Assembly (NCBI RefSeq): GCF_002282855.1 | Contig: NZ_NRIR01000009.1 | Location: 86,172-150,171, forward strand | Origin: Paraferrimonas sedimenticola | Lineage (GTDB): Bacteria; Pseudomonadota; Gammaproteobacteria; Enterobacterales; Shewanellaceae | Direction of reading: 5' to 3' | DNA: 64,000 nt | Shown: piece by piece, positions 29,344 to 38,843 of the stretch | How positions within the stretch are numbered: the first letter of the stretch is position 1 | Layout of the letters: the number at the start of each line of letters is the position of its first letter | Made by a program: the position numbers and the translations under genes | Notes under the pieces: model-generated | Databases searched by the model: none | Told to the model about the DNA's origin: nothing | Seen by the model: the letters and a program-made list of their open reading frames with translations, nothing else

Positions 29344-29370
29344 AAAGGAGCCAGTAGGCTCCTTTTGTTT
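29342..29370. terminator. Terminator between ansA and the MerR-methyltransferase gene
   Basis: A ten-base stem (AAAAGGAGCC/GGCTCCTTTT), loop AGTA, with T-rich sequence after it on the plus strand and an A-rich start. It can serve both convergent genes. Confidence 0.8.
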
Positions 29371-29375
29371 TGCGG

Positions 29376-30545
29376 CTAGTTTGGAGCAAGAATGAACATC
29401 TGATAGCCAAACTGACCTAGGTAGTTTCGATAGATACCTATCTCAGTAGCTATGTCTTTGAGCGCCTGACTCTCTCCCATGTTAGAAGCTAACTCCTGTA
29501 TGCGCGCATCCAGTGGCACAAAGTAGTTTTCCCAAGCCTGTTGGCTAAGGGTAAAGTGAGTTTTCACTTGATAGCCCGCCGCTTCGATTTGAGCTAAACG
29601 AGTGTCTACCGTTTGAATGTCTGGATAGTCTTTTAGCCAGAACGCCTCAACTTCTGGGGTGCGGTCGTCGGTAAGCCACACCAAATCACTTATCATCATC
29701 ACGCCATCATCACTTAGCAGTGGCTTCCAAGCTTTGAGGGCCTTTTCGACGCCCATGATGTAGGCACTGCCCTCTGCCCAAATCAAGTCAAAACTGTTTG
29801 GCTCAAATGGCAACTCGGTCATTGAGGAGCATACCGTAGATACCTGTTTACCATAACCCAACTTTGTCATAGCTGTGTCTAGTGCATCCAACGCACTTTG
29901 TTCGTTGTCTACTGCGGTGATCAGAGCGCCAGTTTGTTCGGCAAGCACGCGGGTTGCCAGGCCTTTGCCACAGCCGATCTCCAGCACAGTTTTCGGCTGG
30001 TTGCCGACCAGTTTGAAAGCTTTTAGGGTCTCTGACTCACTGCCTGGGCCCCAGCGTTCAAGGGTTTCGTAGACTTTCATGAAGTCTGCCATATATGTAT
30101 CGTGTTCGTTCATGTCTTTTGATAACCATTTCAATCGCAGCGCTTGTTTCTCGTCAAAGCCCTGCTTGCGTAACCAATCTAAATGCACATCGGGTGCTGC
30201 ACTTTGTAAGTGCAAGTGCCAATCCTTTTGAGCGACACCGCCTAGTAGCCCCTCTAACAACAACTTTGAGTCCAGCTTTTGTGCAATCTCTCGCTCTAAT
30301 TCCTGCAAGCGATTTTGCAGTAGTTCAGTGTCTAACTTGGCATCCATGCAAGCTTTACACTCTTTCAGGGTAAGCCCACCCGCTTGTAGCAACTGTATAA
30401 ATCGCAAGTTCTGCAAATCGCGCTCGTCGTACACGCGATACCCATTGGCTTGGCGCTTCCCGCAAATGATGTTCTGCTTCTCGTAGTACAGCAAAGTACT
30501 ACGAGACAACCCCACTGCGTTGGCAAGCTCTGAAATTCGGTACAT
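29376..30545 (-). CDS. MerR-family regulator fused to a SAM-dependent methyltransferase
   Basis: A 389-residue fusion. The N-terminal MerR winged helix (residues 1-70) shows YRISELANAVGLSRSTLLYYEK and GYRVYDERDL. A dimerisation coiled coil spans about 75-105. A linker leads to a class I methyltransferase domain (about 180-330) with motif I VLEIGCGKGLATRVLAE and the acidic ribose-binding segment ITAVDNEQSA. In MerR proteins the C-terminal part senses the effector, so the methyltransferase could itself bind and modify the inducer. That is inference. The methyl acceptor is unknown. It is monocistronic and convergent with ansA. Confidence 0.85.
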   Translation of the reverse strand: MYRISELANAVGLSRSTLLYYEKQNIICGKRQANGYRVYDERDLQNLRFIQLLQAGGLTLKECKACMDAKLDTELLQNRLQELEREIAQKLDSKLLLEGLLGGVAQKDWHLHLQSAAPDVHLDWLRKQGFDEKQALRLKWLSKDMNEHDTYMADFMKVYETLERWGPGSESETLKAFKLVGNQPKTVLEIGCGKGLATRVLAEQTGALITAVDNEQSALDALDTAMTKLGYGKQVSTVCSSMTELPFEPNSFDLIWAEGSAYIMGVEKALKAWKPLLSDDGVMMISDLVWLTDDRTPEVEAFWLKDYPDIQTVDTRLAQIEAAGYQVKTHFTLSQQAWENYFVPLDARIQELASNMGESQALKDIATEIGIYRNYLGQFGYQMFILAPN

Positions 30546-30654
30546 GCCTAATTAGACTCCGTTAGAGTGATGGCTAATGTAAACTATGAAGCTGTAGACA
30601 GGTCAAGCTTAGAATAACAATATTCGAAAACCAACAAACACTGGCATTAGACAT

Positions 30655-30680
30655 AAAAAAGGAGACCTTATGGTCTCCTT
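30655..30680 (-). terminator. Intrinsic terminator of the AGCS-zinc ribbon-yeaC operon
   Basis: AAGGAGACC/GGTCTCCTT stem, loop of four, then six T on the minus strand, 24 bases after the yeaC stop. Confidence 0.88.
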
Positions 30681-30703
30681 CAAAACAAGAACGACAATAC
30701 AAA

Positions 30704-30985
30704 CTACATGTTTTTATTGTTGAACTGGGCAATAACGTCTGGATTAAACTGCTTTTTAAGCTCGGCCTTTGACTTGTGATTAAGCTCGCCATCGCTGCCA
30801 ACCGTTAAGTGGTCGGTCTGCTTTAAGCGGCGCGCCTGATACAGAATCACGGCTTGCATGCTCTGCTCTTTTTGCGTCTCGGTTAGCGGCGTGCCATCGG
30901 CCCATTTACCCAGCTCTACCGCCAGTTTTAACGACTCATAAACCTCATGAGGCATTTGATCGATCACTTGGTTCATGTCGCTCAT
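30704..30985 (-). CDS. yeaC: YeaC family protein (DUF1315)
   Basis: A 93-residue cytoplasmic protein resembling E. coli YeaC: MPHEVYESLKLAVELGKW, DGTPLTETQKE and AVILYQARR match the family's conserved N-terminal half. Function is unknown in the family. Its ATG overlaps the stop of the zinc-ribbon gene (TGATG), so it is translationally coupled as the last gene of a three-gene operon. Confidence 0.85.
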   Translation of the reverse strand: MSDMNQVIDQMPHEVYESLKLAVELGKWADGTPLTETQKEQSMQAVILYQARRLKQTDHLTVGSDGELNHKSKAELKKQFNPDVIAQFNNKNM

Positions 30986-31308
30986 CAGGAACTCCGCTTA
31001 CTCAAAAACAGGCGTACTCGAGACACCATGTACCAAATACTGCCAACCACACCCAAACTGTAAGCTGTCATCGCACGCTCTGGGCTCGGGGTTTCAAGCC
31101 CCCAAAAGTACAGAGTGATGGCGCCAACAATCATGGTCAGCGCCGCGAAGCTGTGAGTGGTCAAACTGGCTTGCTGCTTAATTTTGCGAATCCGCTTTTG
31201 CCTTGCCATCGCCTCTTGATCACCATCAAACGGCGTATTGCAGTGTTGGCAGGCCTTCGCTTTGTCCGAGTTGCGCTTATTGCACACGGGACAATGGACT
31301 AACGCCAT
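30985..31308 (-). CDS. Zinc-ribbon membrane protein
   Basis: A 107-residue protein with an N-terminal zinc ribbon of two CxxC pairs (HCPVCNKRNSDKAKACQHC), a basic linker (RQKRIRKIKQQ) and two membrane helices (SFAALTMIVGAITLYFWGL and YSLGVVGSIWYMVSRV). I do not know its function. It overlaps the AGCS stop as TAATG and the yeaC start as TGATG, so all three genes appear coupled. Confidence 0.75.
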   Translation of the reverse strand: MALVHCPVCNKRNSDKAKACQHCNTPFDGDQEAMARQKRIRKIKQQASLTTHSFAALTMIVGAITLYFWGLETPSPERAMTAYSLGVVGSIWYMVSRVRLFLSKRSS

Positions 31309-32963
31309 TACTTTTCCTTCATTTTTTCCCAGTACTTGCCGACTTCGCTCTTCATCTCTTTACGGAGCATGAGCAGGCCAAACAAGTTGGGCAAGGTCAT
31401 AATTACAATCGCTACCGCGGCTAGATTCCAAACCAATGTGGTGTCAGAAATTGCAGCGGTGAAGAAACCGGCCACATAGAAGACTCGGAACGGCATCACT
31501 CCGCGGATGCCCACCAAGTAAATCATGGCGCGATCTCCATAATAGCACCAGGCGATAGCCGTAGAGAATGCAAACAGTAACAAACCAATACTAACAATGT
31601 ACTTGCCGTTTTCTCCAAAGAAGCCTTTGGTAAAGGCAAGCGTCGTCAGCTTGGTGGAGTGAATCAGCGAGCGCCCTTCCACTCGAATTGACGGGTCGGT
31701 CAGGCGACCATCAACCACGGTAACAAGTCCAGAGTAAGGATAGCCGTCGATACTGAAGCGAATGTCCTCGGCGATTGAGCGCGCAGCAATCAGAGTGAAG
31801 TCAGGATTCACCGGCGTACCTTCGATAAGCTCAATGCTGCCCGAGTACTTTTTCACTTGGTTATCTTGCAAGGTCAGGTATTGGAATAGCTGCTGACGAT
31901 CTTCCTGCTTGTCATCCGAGTAAATGCCTTCAACAAAGGTCATATCGGCGCGCTGAAACACGTTTTGATGCTTATCGGTCCAAACACCTGACGACAAAAT
32001 TACCATACCGGTGAGAGTACAAATGATGATGGTATCGATGAACGGCTCAAGGATAGACACCATGCCCTCAGCAACAGGCTCGTCGGTTTTGGCCGAGGCG
32101 TGAGCAATTGGCGCCGAACCCTGACCGGCTTCGTTTGAGAACAAGCCACGGTTAACACCACGGTTAAAGGCGTAGGCAAAGGTAGCGCCTAGGAAACCAC
32201 CGGCGGCGGCTGAGCCGGTGAAGGCATCTTGCCACACAGAAGCAAATGACGGCCATAGGTTGTCAATGTTGTAGAAAATAACCGCAAGTGCGCCAATTAC
32301 GTAAACCACAGACATGGTCGGCACCAGTGCTGAGGTCACCTTAGCAATACGCTTAATACCACCCAGCACCACCAGGGCTAACAGGATCGACAGAATGCCG
32401 CCGGTAATGAATGGGTCGATGCCAAAGGTGTCTTCCAGACCCACGGCAATGTTGTTCGACTGCGGCATAGAGCCGGTACCAAAGGCCGAAGCCACGGTGG
32501 CAATCGCAAACAACACCCCCAACCACTTCATGTTCAGACCTTTGTCCATGAAGTACATAGGCCCACCGGCCATAGTGCCGTCCGGGGTCTTTTCACGATA
32601 CTTGTGCGACAGGGTCACTTCCACAAACTTGGTGGTCATACCCAAAAATGCGGTCATCCACATCCAGAACAAGGCGGCTGGACCACCGAGGAAAATCGCA
32701 AAGGCGACGCCACCAATGTTACCCGTACCCACAGTACCCGACAGCGCAGTACTCAGCGCTTGGAAGTGGCTGGTATCCCCTTCAGCCCCCGGCTTTTTGA
32801 ATTTACCGGTGACCACGCCCCAAGCGTGTTTGAAGAAGCGAATTTGCGGGAATTTTAGATATAGGGTGAAAAAGAAACCCACCCCTAATAGAACAAACGG
32901 AAAGTAGGCCGCCGACCCTAGAAAACCATCTAGTGTCAGCAGAAACTGATTTATCATTTCCAC
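31308..32963 (-). CDS. Sodium:alanine/glycine symporter (AGCS family)
   Basis: A 551-residue cation:amino-acid symporter. The family signatures are [23 protein letters not shown] near residue 75 and [23 protein letters not shown] (in shorter motifs) near 265. A block of about 100 hydrophilic residues (about 338-440, containing [16 protein letters not shown] and [13 protein letters not shown]) sits between late helices. Usual AGCS proteins of about 450-480 residues lack such a stretch. The start is GTG at 32963, supported by AAGGA eight bases upstream. The ATG two codons later has no room for a ribosome site. First gene of a coupled operon. Confidence 0.92.
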   Translation of the reverse strand: MEMINQFLLTLDGFLGSAAYFPFVLLGVGFFFTLYLKFPQIRFFKHAWGVVTGKFKKPGAEGDTSHFQALSTALSGTVGTGNIGGVAFAIFLGGPAALFWMWMTAFLGMTTKFVEVTLSHKYREKTPDGTMAGGPMYFMDKGLNMKWLGVLFAIATVASAFGTGSMPQSNNIAVGLEDTFGIDPFITGGILSILLALVVLGGIKRIAKVTSALVPTMSVVYVIGALAVIFYNIDNLWPSFASVWQDAFTGSAAAGGFLGATFAYAFNRGVNRGLFSNEAGQGSAPIAHASAKTDEPVAEGMVSILEPFIDTIIICTLTGMVILSSGVWTDKHQNVFQRADMTFVEGIYSDDKQEDRQQLFQYLTLQDNQVKKYSGSIELIEGTPVNPDFTLIAARSIAEDIRFSIDGYPYSGLVTVVDGRLTDPSIRVEGRSLIHSTKLTTLAFTKGFFGENGKYIVSIGLLLFAFSTAIAWCYYGDRAMIYLVGIRGVMPFRVFYVAGFFTAAISDTTLVWNLAAVAIVIMTLPNLFGLLMLRKEMKSEVGKYWEKMKEK

Positions 32964-33093
32964 AGTTGGGATCCTTGCTTTATTTATTATTGTCAGCGCA
33001 GCGTCAACTTGCCGAAATTCAACAAGTTAAATTAGGGCTAGCCCGCTCCAGCATAGCATAGCCCTATCAAAGGTTAATAGACCCTAATTGAGC

Positions 33094-34227
33094 TTATCCG
33101 ACTTGTGCCTGTAGGTATAAACTAATGGCGTCCAAACAGTCTTCGCCAAGGGCTTGCGAGCGCTCTGCCGACCAGCCAGTGGCCTCATCCGGCAGGTTAG
33201 CATTGTCCTTAAACGGCATTTCTAGGGTGTTGGCCAAACAGTTAAAGTGGTTGCCCACCCAGTTAGACGCTACGGTCAAATTGGCATCACCTGGCTTGTC
33301 TACCGGATAACCTTGTTCGGTTTGGAAATCCGCTGCTGCAAGGGTCATCATGTCCAAGAAGCAAGCCTGTTTGGCGGCCATCTCGTCATTCCAAGCTGGA
33401 ATGCCCTCGCCACCGGCTAAGAAGATGTACGGCAGCGCCTCATCACCGTGCACATCCAAATAAAAATCCACGCCTTCGACCATCATGCGATCGCGGGTTA
33501 GCAATACCTCTGGGCTGTTTTCCAAACTTGGGCTTTGCCATTCGCGATTGAGGTTCACGCCTTTGGCATTGGTACGCAAGTGGCCGCGAACCGAACCGTC
33601 TGGGTTCATGTTCGGCACAATGTAGACATCCGCCAAGTCCAACAACTGACGCGCACGGGCGCAATCAGGATCCAGCAGACGCTGCATAAAGCCTTCGACC
33701 CACCACTCAGCCATGGTTTCGCCTGGGTGTTGGCGCGCAGTGATCCATACCTTGGCTTTGTCGCCCTCGCCTGTGCTGACTTTCATTAGGCTCAATTCTC
33801 GACCATCTAGGGTGTCGCCCAGGGTTTCAACCGCCACCAAAGGATGACTTTGGCACTCCGCCAGTAGGTCTAGGTGACGCTCAAAGCTGTAAGGCGCGAA
33901 GTAGGCAATTTGCACCTGCTCGGCCTGCAGCTCTATTTCCATGTGCAACTCGCCCTGGCTGTAGTGACACGGAATGCGGAACCAATTTTGACGATCATAT
34001 GACGCCACCGCGTGGTAACCATCCCAACCTTCTACGTAAGAGGCTTTCGATGCATTGGTTAGGCGCAGCTGGTGCTTAACGCCAATCTCTCCCTGCAAAC
34101 GAAAGTTGAACCACTGAAAGAACTCACCGCCTTCATCTGGGCGGATCGAAAGTTGAATGTCACTGGCTTTGCTGGCGTCGATGACTTGAATGTTGCCACC
34201 GTCAAACTGACTGTTGATGCGGATCAT
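33094..34227 (-). CDS. M14-family carboxypeptidase resembling cytosolic carboxypeptidases
   Basis: A 377-residue zinc metallopeptidase. The N-terminal beta domain (residues about 1-120) is followed by an M14 catalytic domain. It has zinc ligands His167 and Glu170 (RQHPGETMAEWW) and His260 (DVHGDEALPYIF), substrate-binding NPDGSVRGHLRTNAKGVNLNREW segments and the catalytic Glu335 (TLEMPFKD). This two-domain layout matches the cytosolic carboxypeptidase (CCP/AGBL-like) subfamily, which in eukaryotes removes glutamates from tubulin. The bacterial substrate is unknown. There is no signal peptide. A longer frame runs through the GAPDH terminator, so ATG 34227 (AAGGA seven bases before) is chosen. 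Confidence 0.9.
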   Translation of the reverse strand: MIRINSQFDGGNIQVIDASKASDIQLSIRPDEGGEFFQWFNFRLQGEIGVKHQLRLTNASKASYVEGWDGYHAVASYDRQNWFRIPCHYSQGELHMEIELQAEQVQIAYFAPYSFERHLDLLAECQSHPLVAVETLGDTLDGRELSLMKVSTGEGDKAKVWITARQHPGETMAEWWVEGFMQRLLDPDCARARQLLDLADVYIVPNMNPDGSVRGHLRTNAKGVNLNREWQSPSLENSPEVLLTRDRMMVEGVDFYLDVHGDEALPYIFLAGGEGIPAWNDEMAAKQACFLDMMTLAAADFQTEQGYPVDKPGDANLTVASNWVGNHFNCLANTLEMPFKDNANLPDEATGWSAERSQALGEDCLDAISLYLQAQVG

Positions 34228-34273
34228 TGGGGTTCCTTGCAGGCTTTGCGCCTTTTGTTGTTGTCTATTTGCA

Positions 34274-34300
34274 CAAAAGGCACCCGAAGGTGCCTTTTTA
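34274..34300 (-). terminator. Intrinsic terminator of the long GAPDH gene
   Basis: AAAAGGCACC/GGTGCCTTTT stem, loop of four, followed by TTTTGTGC on the minus strand, 17 bases after the stop. Confidence 0.85.
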
Positions 34301-34315
34301 AAGGGTGAAGTTAGC

Positions 34316-35749
34316 TTACTTAGGGAAGTAGCTAAGTTCAACGTTCAGCATACGACGCATCACGCTGATCACCTGGCAGCTGTAACCGAACTCGTTGTCG
34401 TACCATACGTACAATACACAGCGGCTGTCTTCAGCAATGGTCGCTTGCGAGTCAACGATACCGGCGTAACGCGAACCAACCAAGTCGGTCGATACGATTT
34501 CGGTAGACTCAGTGTAGTCGATTTGGTTGCGTAGATCTGAGTACAAAGAAGTGTTGCGCAGATGCTCGTTCACATCTTCAACACTAACCTCTTTGCCCAA
34601 GTTCAAGTTCATGATCGCCATAGAGACGTTTGGCGTAGGAACGCGAATCGCATTACCAGTCAGCTTGCCTTTCAGTTCTGGGTAAGCTTTAGCAACCGCT
34701 TTGGCCGCACCGGTTGAGGTGATTACCATGTTCAGTGGCGCACTGCGACCGCGACGGTCAGCTTTGTGGTAGTTGTCGATTAGGTTCTGGTCGTTAGTGT
34801 ACGAGTGAACGGTTTCAACGTGACCGTTTACAATGCCGAACTCATCGTTCATGGCTTTCAACACAGGGGTAATGGCGTTGGTGGTACAAGACGCTGCAGA
34901 CAAAATAGTGTCAGAGTCTTGGATATCAGTGTGGTTCACACCGTATACCACGTTCTTAATTTCGCCACCGGCTGGTGCGGTAAGCAGTACTTTGGCAGCG
35001 CCTTTTGACTGAAGGTGTTGGCCAAGGCCGGCTTCGTCTTTCCAAATACCAGTGTTATCAACGATAAGCGCGTCTTTGATGCCGTACTGGGTGTAGTCAA
35101 CTTCCGCTGGCGAGTTGGCGTAGATCACCTGAATGTATTGGCCATTGGCGATAATCGCGTTGTTTTCTTCGTCCAGGTACACAGAGCCGTTGAAAGGACC
35201 GTGGATAGAATCACGACGCAACAGACTTGCACGCTTCTCTAGATCGCCTTCGCGACCACCGCGAACTACGATTGCACGTAGACGCATTTTGTTGCTAGAA
35301 CCGGTGCGCTCAATAAGCAGGCGAGCCAGCAGACGACCGATACGGCCAAAACCGTAAAGTACTACGTCACGCGCTTCAGTATCGTCCTGCTCAGAGATGC
35401 TAGAGGCCAGCTCTTGCTTTAGATAGTCTTCAATTTCAGACGCGTCACGACCTTCGCTCCAGAATTTGTGAGCCACTTTACCGATATCGATACGAGCATT
35501 GCGAACCGCTAAACGGCTCAAGGCTTCGATGAACGGGAAAGATTCACGCAAACGCAGCTTCTCACCGGTATGACGGCGAACCAAGCGGTGCGATTTGATG
35601 ATCTCGATGGTCGGGGCATTTAACAAAGCGCGTCCGAAGATGCTCAGCTCAACACTTTGGTTGCGATACAACTTACCAATAATGGGTTGCATAGCTTCAG
35701 CCAGTTCAAAACGTTCTTGCCAACTTTGTAGATGCTTATCAGCGGTCAT
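34316..35749 (-). CDS. Glyceraldehyde-3-phosphate dehydrogenase, long form
   Basis: A 477-residue type I GAPDH with an N-terminal extension of about 125 residues (helical, rich in charged residues). The NAD-binding start is VLYGFGRIGRLLARLL. The active-site Cys motif is SAASCTTNAITPVLKAM, and HSYTNDQNLID and the terminal WYDNEFGYSCQV are typical. The catalytic residues are conserved, so it should be active. ATG 35749 is supported by AGGA. It is divergent from the short gapA, separated by about 520 bases. Shewanella-type genomes carry such a second GAPDH. A gluconeogenic or stress role is inference. Confidence 0.92.
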   Translation of the reverse strand: MTADKHLQSWQERFELAEAMQPIIGKLYRNQSVELSIFGRALLNAPTIEIIKSHRLVRRHTGEKLRLRESFPFIEALSRLAVRNARIDIGKVAHKFWSEGRDASEIEDYLKQELASSISEQDDTEARDVVLYGFGRIGRLLARLLIERTGSSNKMRLRAIVVRGGREGDLEKRASLLRRDSIHGPFNGSVYLDEENNAIIANGQYIQVIYANSPAEVDYTQYGIKDALIVDNTGIWKDEAGLGQHLQSKGAAKVLLTAPAGGEIKNVVYGVNHTDIQDSDTILSAASCTTNAITPVLKAMNDEFGIVNGHVETVHSYTNDQNLIDNYHKADRRGRSAPLNMVITSTGAAKAVAKAYPELKGKLTGNAIRVPTPNVSMAIMNLNLGKEVSVEDVNEHLRNTSLYSDLRNQIDYTESTEIVSTDLVGSRYAGIVDSQATIAEDSRCVLYVWYDNEFGYSCQVISVMRRMLNVELSYFPK

Positions 35750-36273
35750 GTAGTGAGTCCTATCATTATCAGGAAACGTGCGGACCACCTGATTGGTTAA
35801 AAATTAACAAACAGGCGGTAAATTTGGGCGCTATTGTAAAGAAATTCCGCACTACTCGCCAGCCAAGGCAAGGCTCCTCAAATGTAGTAATAGCAACAGT
35901 TTCAGCCGTTTAGCTTGGATTAAAACGGCATTATTTTGGTCAAATTACATCAGCGCTCGCTAAAGCCTGCGTAAATCTTCGAATATCCAGCACTTTCTGT
36001 AATTTAGCCACATTCTAAGTGTCGAAAAATTCATCATTTGTTAGAGGAGATTTTGTGATTTAGCTCCCACCAGTCTCTGAAAGCCTGCTTTTGCTCTCTG
36101 TTGGCGAAAGTCAGAGGTTATTGATGGTAATTTCGCTAGAAGGCCATTCTTGAAATAAATTTTCATAAAATTATTACCAAAAGCGCCATTTTGGCTGTCA
36201 TACGCTTGACATGTGAGTGCATTATTGTAAATTTACAACAAATAGAAAAACGAACAGGCAAGAAGGTATCCTC
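35750..36273. other. 524-base divergent intergenic region between the two GAPDH genes
   Basis: Mostly AT-rich and non-coding. I find no convincing small gene. It holds the gapA promoter and HexR-like palindrome at its right end. A separated inverted repeat TGGTAAT (36124-36130)/ATTACCA (36174-36180) could be an operator or the base of a leader structure. Confidence 0.6.
36206..36241 (+). promoter_or_regulatory. gapA promoter with HexR-like operator
   Basis: TTGACA at 36206-36211, spacer of 16, then TAAATT as a weak -10. The -10 overlaps a perfect 14-base palindrome TTGTAAATTTACAA (36225-36238). Extended to 17 bases it matches 14 positions of the HexR consensus TTGTAATwwwATTACAA that I recall for Shewanella. 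The operator over the -10 would fit repression by HexR. Confidence 0.5.
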
Positions 36274-37281
36274 ATGACCATTCGAGTAGCAATTAACGGT
36301 TTTGGCCGTATCGGACGCAATATCGTGCGTGCCTTATATGAAAGCCAACAAGACTACCCTATTTCCATTGTTGCCATTAACGACCTAGGCGACACTGCCA
36401 TCAATGCCCACCTACTAAAGTACGATTCGGTCCACGGCCGCTTCGCTGCTCAAGTTGAGCAAGCCGACAACGCCATCTTTGTAAACGGTGACGAGATTCG
36501 TACCTTCACCGAAATGGACCCAGGCAAACTGCCTTGGAAAGAGCTAGGTGTGGATCTAGTGATGGAATGTACTGGTATGTTCACCAGTAAAGAAGCGGTT
36601 CAGCCTCACCTAGACGCTGGGGCTAAGAAAGTATTGATTTCTGCACCTGGCAAGAACGTAGACGCCACCGTAGTATACGGCGTTAACCAAGACGTGCTGA
36701 CTTCTGACATGACCGTGGTATCGAATGCTTCTTGTACCACTAACTGTCTCGCCCCAGTGGCCAAAATTTTGAACGATGCCATTGGCATCGAATCAGGTCT
36801 TATGACCACCATTCACGCTTATACCAACGACCAACGTCTGTCTGATGTATACCACTCAGATTTGCGCCGTGCTCGTGCTGCTGCTCTGTCGATGATCCCC
36901 ACTCGTACAGGTGCTGCCGCTGCAGTCGGTTTGGTTGTTCCAGAACTTCAGGGCAAGTTCGACGGTATGGCGGTTCGCGTGCCTACCGCTAACGTCTCTT
37001 TGGTAGACCTAAGCTTTGTAGCCGCTCGCGAAACCGACGTGGAAGAAGTGAATCAACTGATTAAGGACGCTTGCAGCCAGTCTCCGCTTAACCGTGTACT
37101 GGAAGTTAACGAAGCGCCTTTGGTCTCGATTGATTTCAACCACAGCCCTTACTCATCTAGCTTCGACGCCACTCAAACTCGTGTTAAAGGCAACCTGGTT
37201 AAGGTTATGTCTTGGTACGACAACGAGTGGGGCTTTAGTAACCGTATGCTAGATAACGCTGTGGCAATGATGACAGCGTAA
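36274..37281 (+). CDS. gapA: Glyceraldehyde-3-phosphate dehydrogenase, standard form
   Basis: A 335-residue classical GAPDH making 1,3-bisphosphoglycerate from glyceraldehyde-3-phosphate. It begins [16 protein letters not shown]. The catalytic Cys154 is in [12 protein letters not shown] and the downstream His in [20 protein letters not shown] closes the enzyme. ATG 36274 has GAAGG upstream, and an earlier in-frame start would read through the promoter and palindrome. Monocistronic with a strong terminator. It is probably a HexR target, given the overlapping palindrome. Confidence 0.97.
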   Translation: MTIRVAINGFGRIGRNIVRALYESQQDYPISIVAINDLGDTAINAHLLKYDSVHGRFAAQVEQADNAIFVNGDEIRTFTEMDPGKLPWKELGVDLVMECTGMFTSKEAVQPHLDAGAKKVLISAPGKNVDATVVYGVNQDVLTSDMTVVSNASCTTNCLAPVAKILNDAIGIESGLMTTIHAYTNDQRLSDVYHSDLRRARAAALSMIPTRTGAAAAVGLVVPELQGKFDGMAVRVPTANVSLVDLSFVAARETDVEEVNQLIKDACSQSPLNRVLEVNEAPLVSIDFNHSPYSSSFDATQTRVKGNLVKVMSWYDNEWGFSNRMLDNAVAMMTA

Positions 37282-37346
37282 CCATCTGCCTTACCAGCAC
37301 GATATGGTCTCCTTCCCATCGTGCTGCTTTATAACTGCGTATTGCA

Positions 37347-37375
37347 GGCCGGCTTTTTAAGCCGGCCCTTTTTTT
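37347..37375 (+). terminator. Intrinsic terminator of gapA
   Basis: GGCCGGCTT/AAGCCGGCC stem with a three-base loop, then CTTTTTTT. A weaker hairpin (AGCACGAT/ATCGTGCT, about 37298-37323) precedes it. Confidence 0.9.
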
Positions 37376-37392
37376 GCCTGTTCGTCACCAAG

Positions 37393-38796
37393 CTAGTTAT
37401 CGACTAGCGGCAAAGCCAAGCTAACTTCCAGCCCACCAGCATCTCGATTGCGCAGGCTCATGGTGCCATCGTGAGCCTCGATAATTTCCTTGCTCAAGGC
37501 CAATCCTAGACCTGTGCCAGTTTGCTTGGTGGAATAAAAAGGCAGTAACGCTTGCTGCAGAACTTCAGAGGACATGCCCGGCCCCCTGTCCCGCACTTTC
37601 AACAACACCACATTTGAAGGTGCGACTGGATTGGTTGGGTTGTCCCGCAGAATTTGCTGAGACTGCTCTAGCACTATATCAATCTCATCTAAGTCTGTAC
37701 CGGATTCGTGCGCGTTCTTAAGTAGGTTTAACAGCACCTGCTCCAATTGAATCACGTCAACCATACAAGGCTCTTTCGGGTAGTCGACGGGCAGATTGAA
37801 TCGATAGTGCTGTGCCAGCTGGTTCATTAACTTAGGCCAATCCACTTGCGTTTTGTTAGGGCGCGGCAGTTTGGCAAAACGCGCGTAACTGAAGATGAAC
37901 TGACTCAGGTGCTCAGCGCGATCTTCGATGGTGTCAAATATCAGTGCTAACTTGTCGTTGTCCAAATCCTTGGTCAGCATTCGACCTGAGCTAACCATTG
38001 ATACGATTGGAGCTAGCGAATTGTTGAGCTCATGACTGATGATTCGTATCACCTTTTTCCACACCGCCACTTCTTGGCGATTCAGCTCTTGGGTCATCTG
38101 CTTGAGAAGGTACAAATGGTGGTACTGGCCGTTAAGTAGAAAACGTCCGCGCGATAGATGCCAAACTTCCCCCTCGCCTGCTGGGTTTTCTATGGTAAAC
38201 AGGCCGCCTTTCGGGCCCGCTAACACAGACTTAAACTCTTCGCTCAAATTTGCAATCAGGTCTTCAAATGAGAAACCAGCGATGGCCACGCCGTTATTAA
38301 AGAAGTGGCGCGCTGCATCGTTGGCGTAGATGACCTTTTGGCTGTCATCGAGCAAGAACATGACGTTGGCGGAGCTTTGAATGACCTTATCAAGCAGCAT
38401 TTCGCGCTGATAGATGAACTGGCGTTGTTCGCGCAGGCTTAACGCAGATTCGTTAAACAGATCCGCCAAACGATTGAGCTGAGGATCCGATTGGCTGGGA
38501 AGGGTGACACTAAAATCGTTGTCTTTAAAGTTGAGTAAGCCGACCTCAAAGGCGGTAAGGCTAGCGGCCAAATGTTTGGTGGAATAAAAGCTAAACAACC
38601 AGGCTGCAATCAAGCAGAACAGCGATACTAACAGGTACAACAAGCCAGGCTCAGCGATGGCATCTTTCGGCGCCATGGCATAAATAACTAGAAAGCTCAG
38701 CAGCCAAGCGCCTTGGGCGCTGGCGATGGTTCCTAGTATCAACTTAGTTCGCATTGAGAGCTTAATTGCTGTTCCCTCGCTAGTTGCTTTTGCCAC
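37393..38796 (-). CDS. Sensor histidine kinase (NtrY/AtoS-like) of the efflux operon
   Basis: A 467-residue membrane kinase. Two N-terminal helices (about residues 18-38 and 50-72) bracket a very short outside loop. A HAMP-like segment, a PAS domain (about 135-225; SSANVMFLLDDSQKVIYAND), a HisKA box with IRIISHELNNSLAPIVSM and a HATPase domain (LLNLLKNAHES, DRGPGMSS, GTGLGLALSKEIIE) follow. The short sensor loop suggests sensing in or at the membrane, or by the PAS domain. It lies 47 bases after the sigma-54-type regulator, its evident partner. The annotated start is GTG; an internal ATG 14 codons later is possible. Confidence 0.88.
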   Translation of the reverse strand: MAKATSEGTAIKLSMRTKLILGTIASAQGAWLLSFLVIYAMAPKDAIAEPGLLYLLVSLFCLIAAWLFSFYSTKHLAASLTAFEVGLLNFKDNDFSVTLPSQSDPQLNRLADLFNESALSLREQRQFIYQREMLLDKVIQSSANVMFLLDDSQKVIYANDAARHFFNNGVAIAGFSFEDLIANLSEEFKSVLAGPKGGLFTIENPAGEGEVWHLSRGRFLLNGQYHHLYLLKQMTQELNRQEVAVWKKVIRIISHELNNSLAPIVSMVSSGRMLTKDLDNDKLALIFDTIEDRAEHLSQFIFSYARFAKLPRPNKTQVDWPKLMNQLAQHYRFNLPVDYPKEPCMVDVIQLEQVLLNLLKNAHESGTDLDEIDIVLEQSQQILRDNPTNPVAPSNVVLLKVRDRGPGMSSEVLQQALLPFYSTKQTGTGLGLALSKEIIEAHDGTMSLRNRDAGGLEVSLALPLVDN

Positions 38797-38843
38797 GCGA
38801 CTTTTCTATTCCTTGTTTATTCTTAGGTATCTACTTTCTAACA

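Noticed and set aside
36124..36180. Separated inverted repeat TGGTAAT/ATTACCA in the GAPDH intergenic region as a HexR site
   Set aside because: The arms are about 43 bases apart and the sequence between does not fit the HexR spacing. It is kept only as an unexplained repeat.
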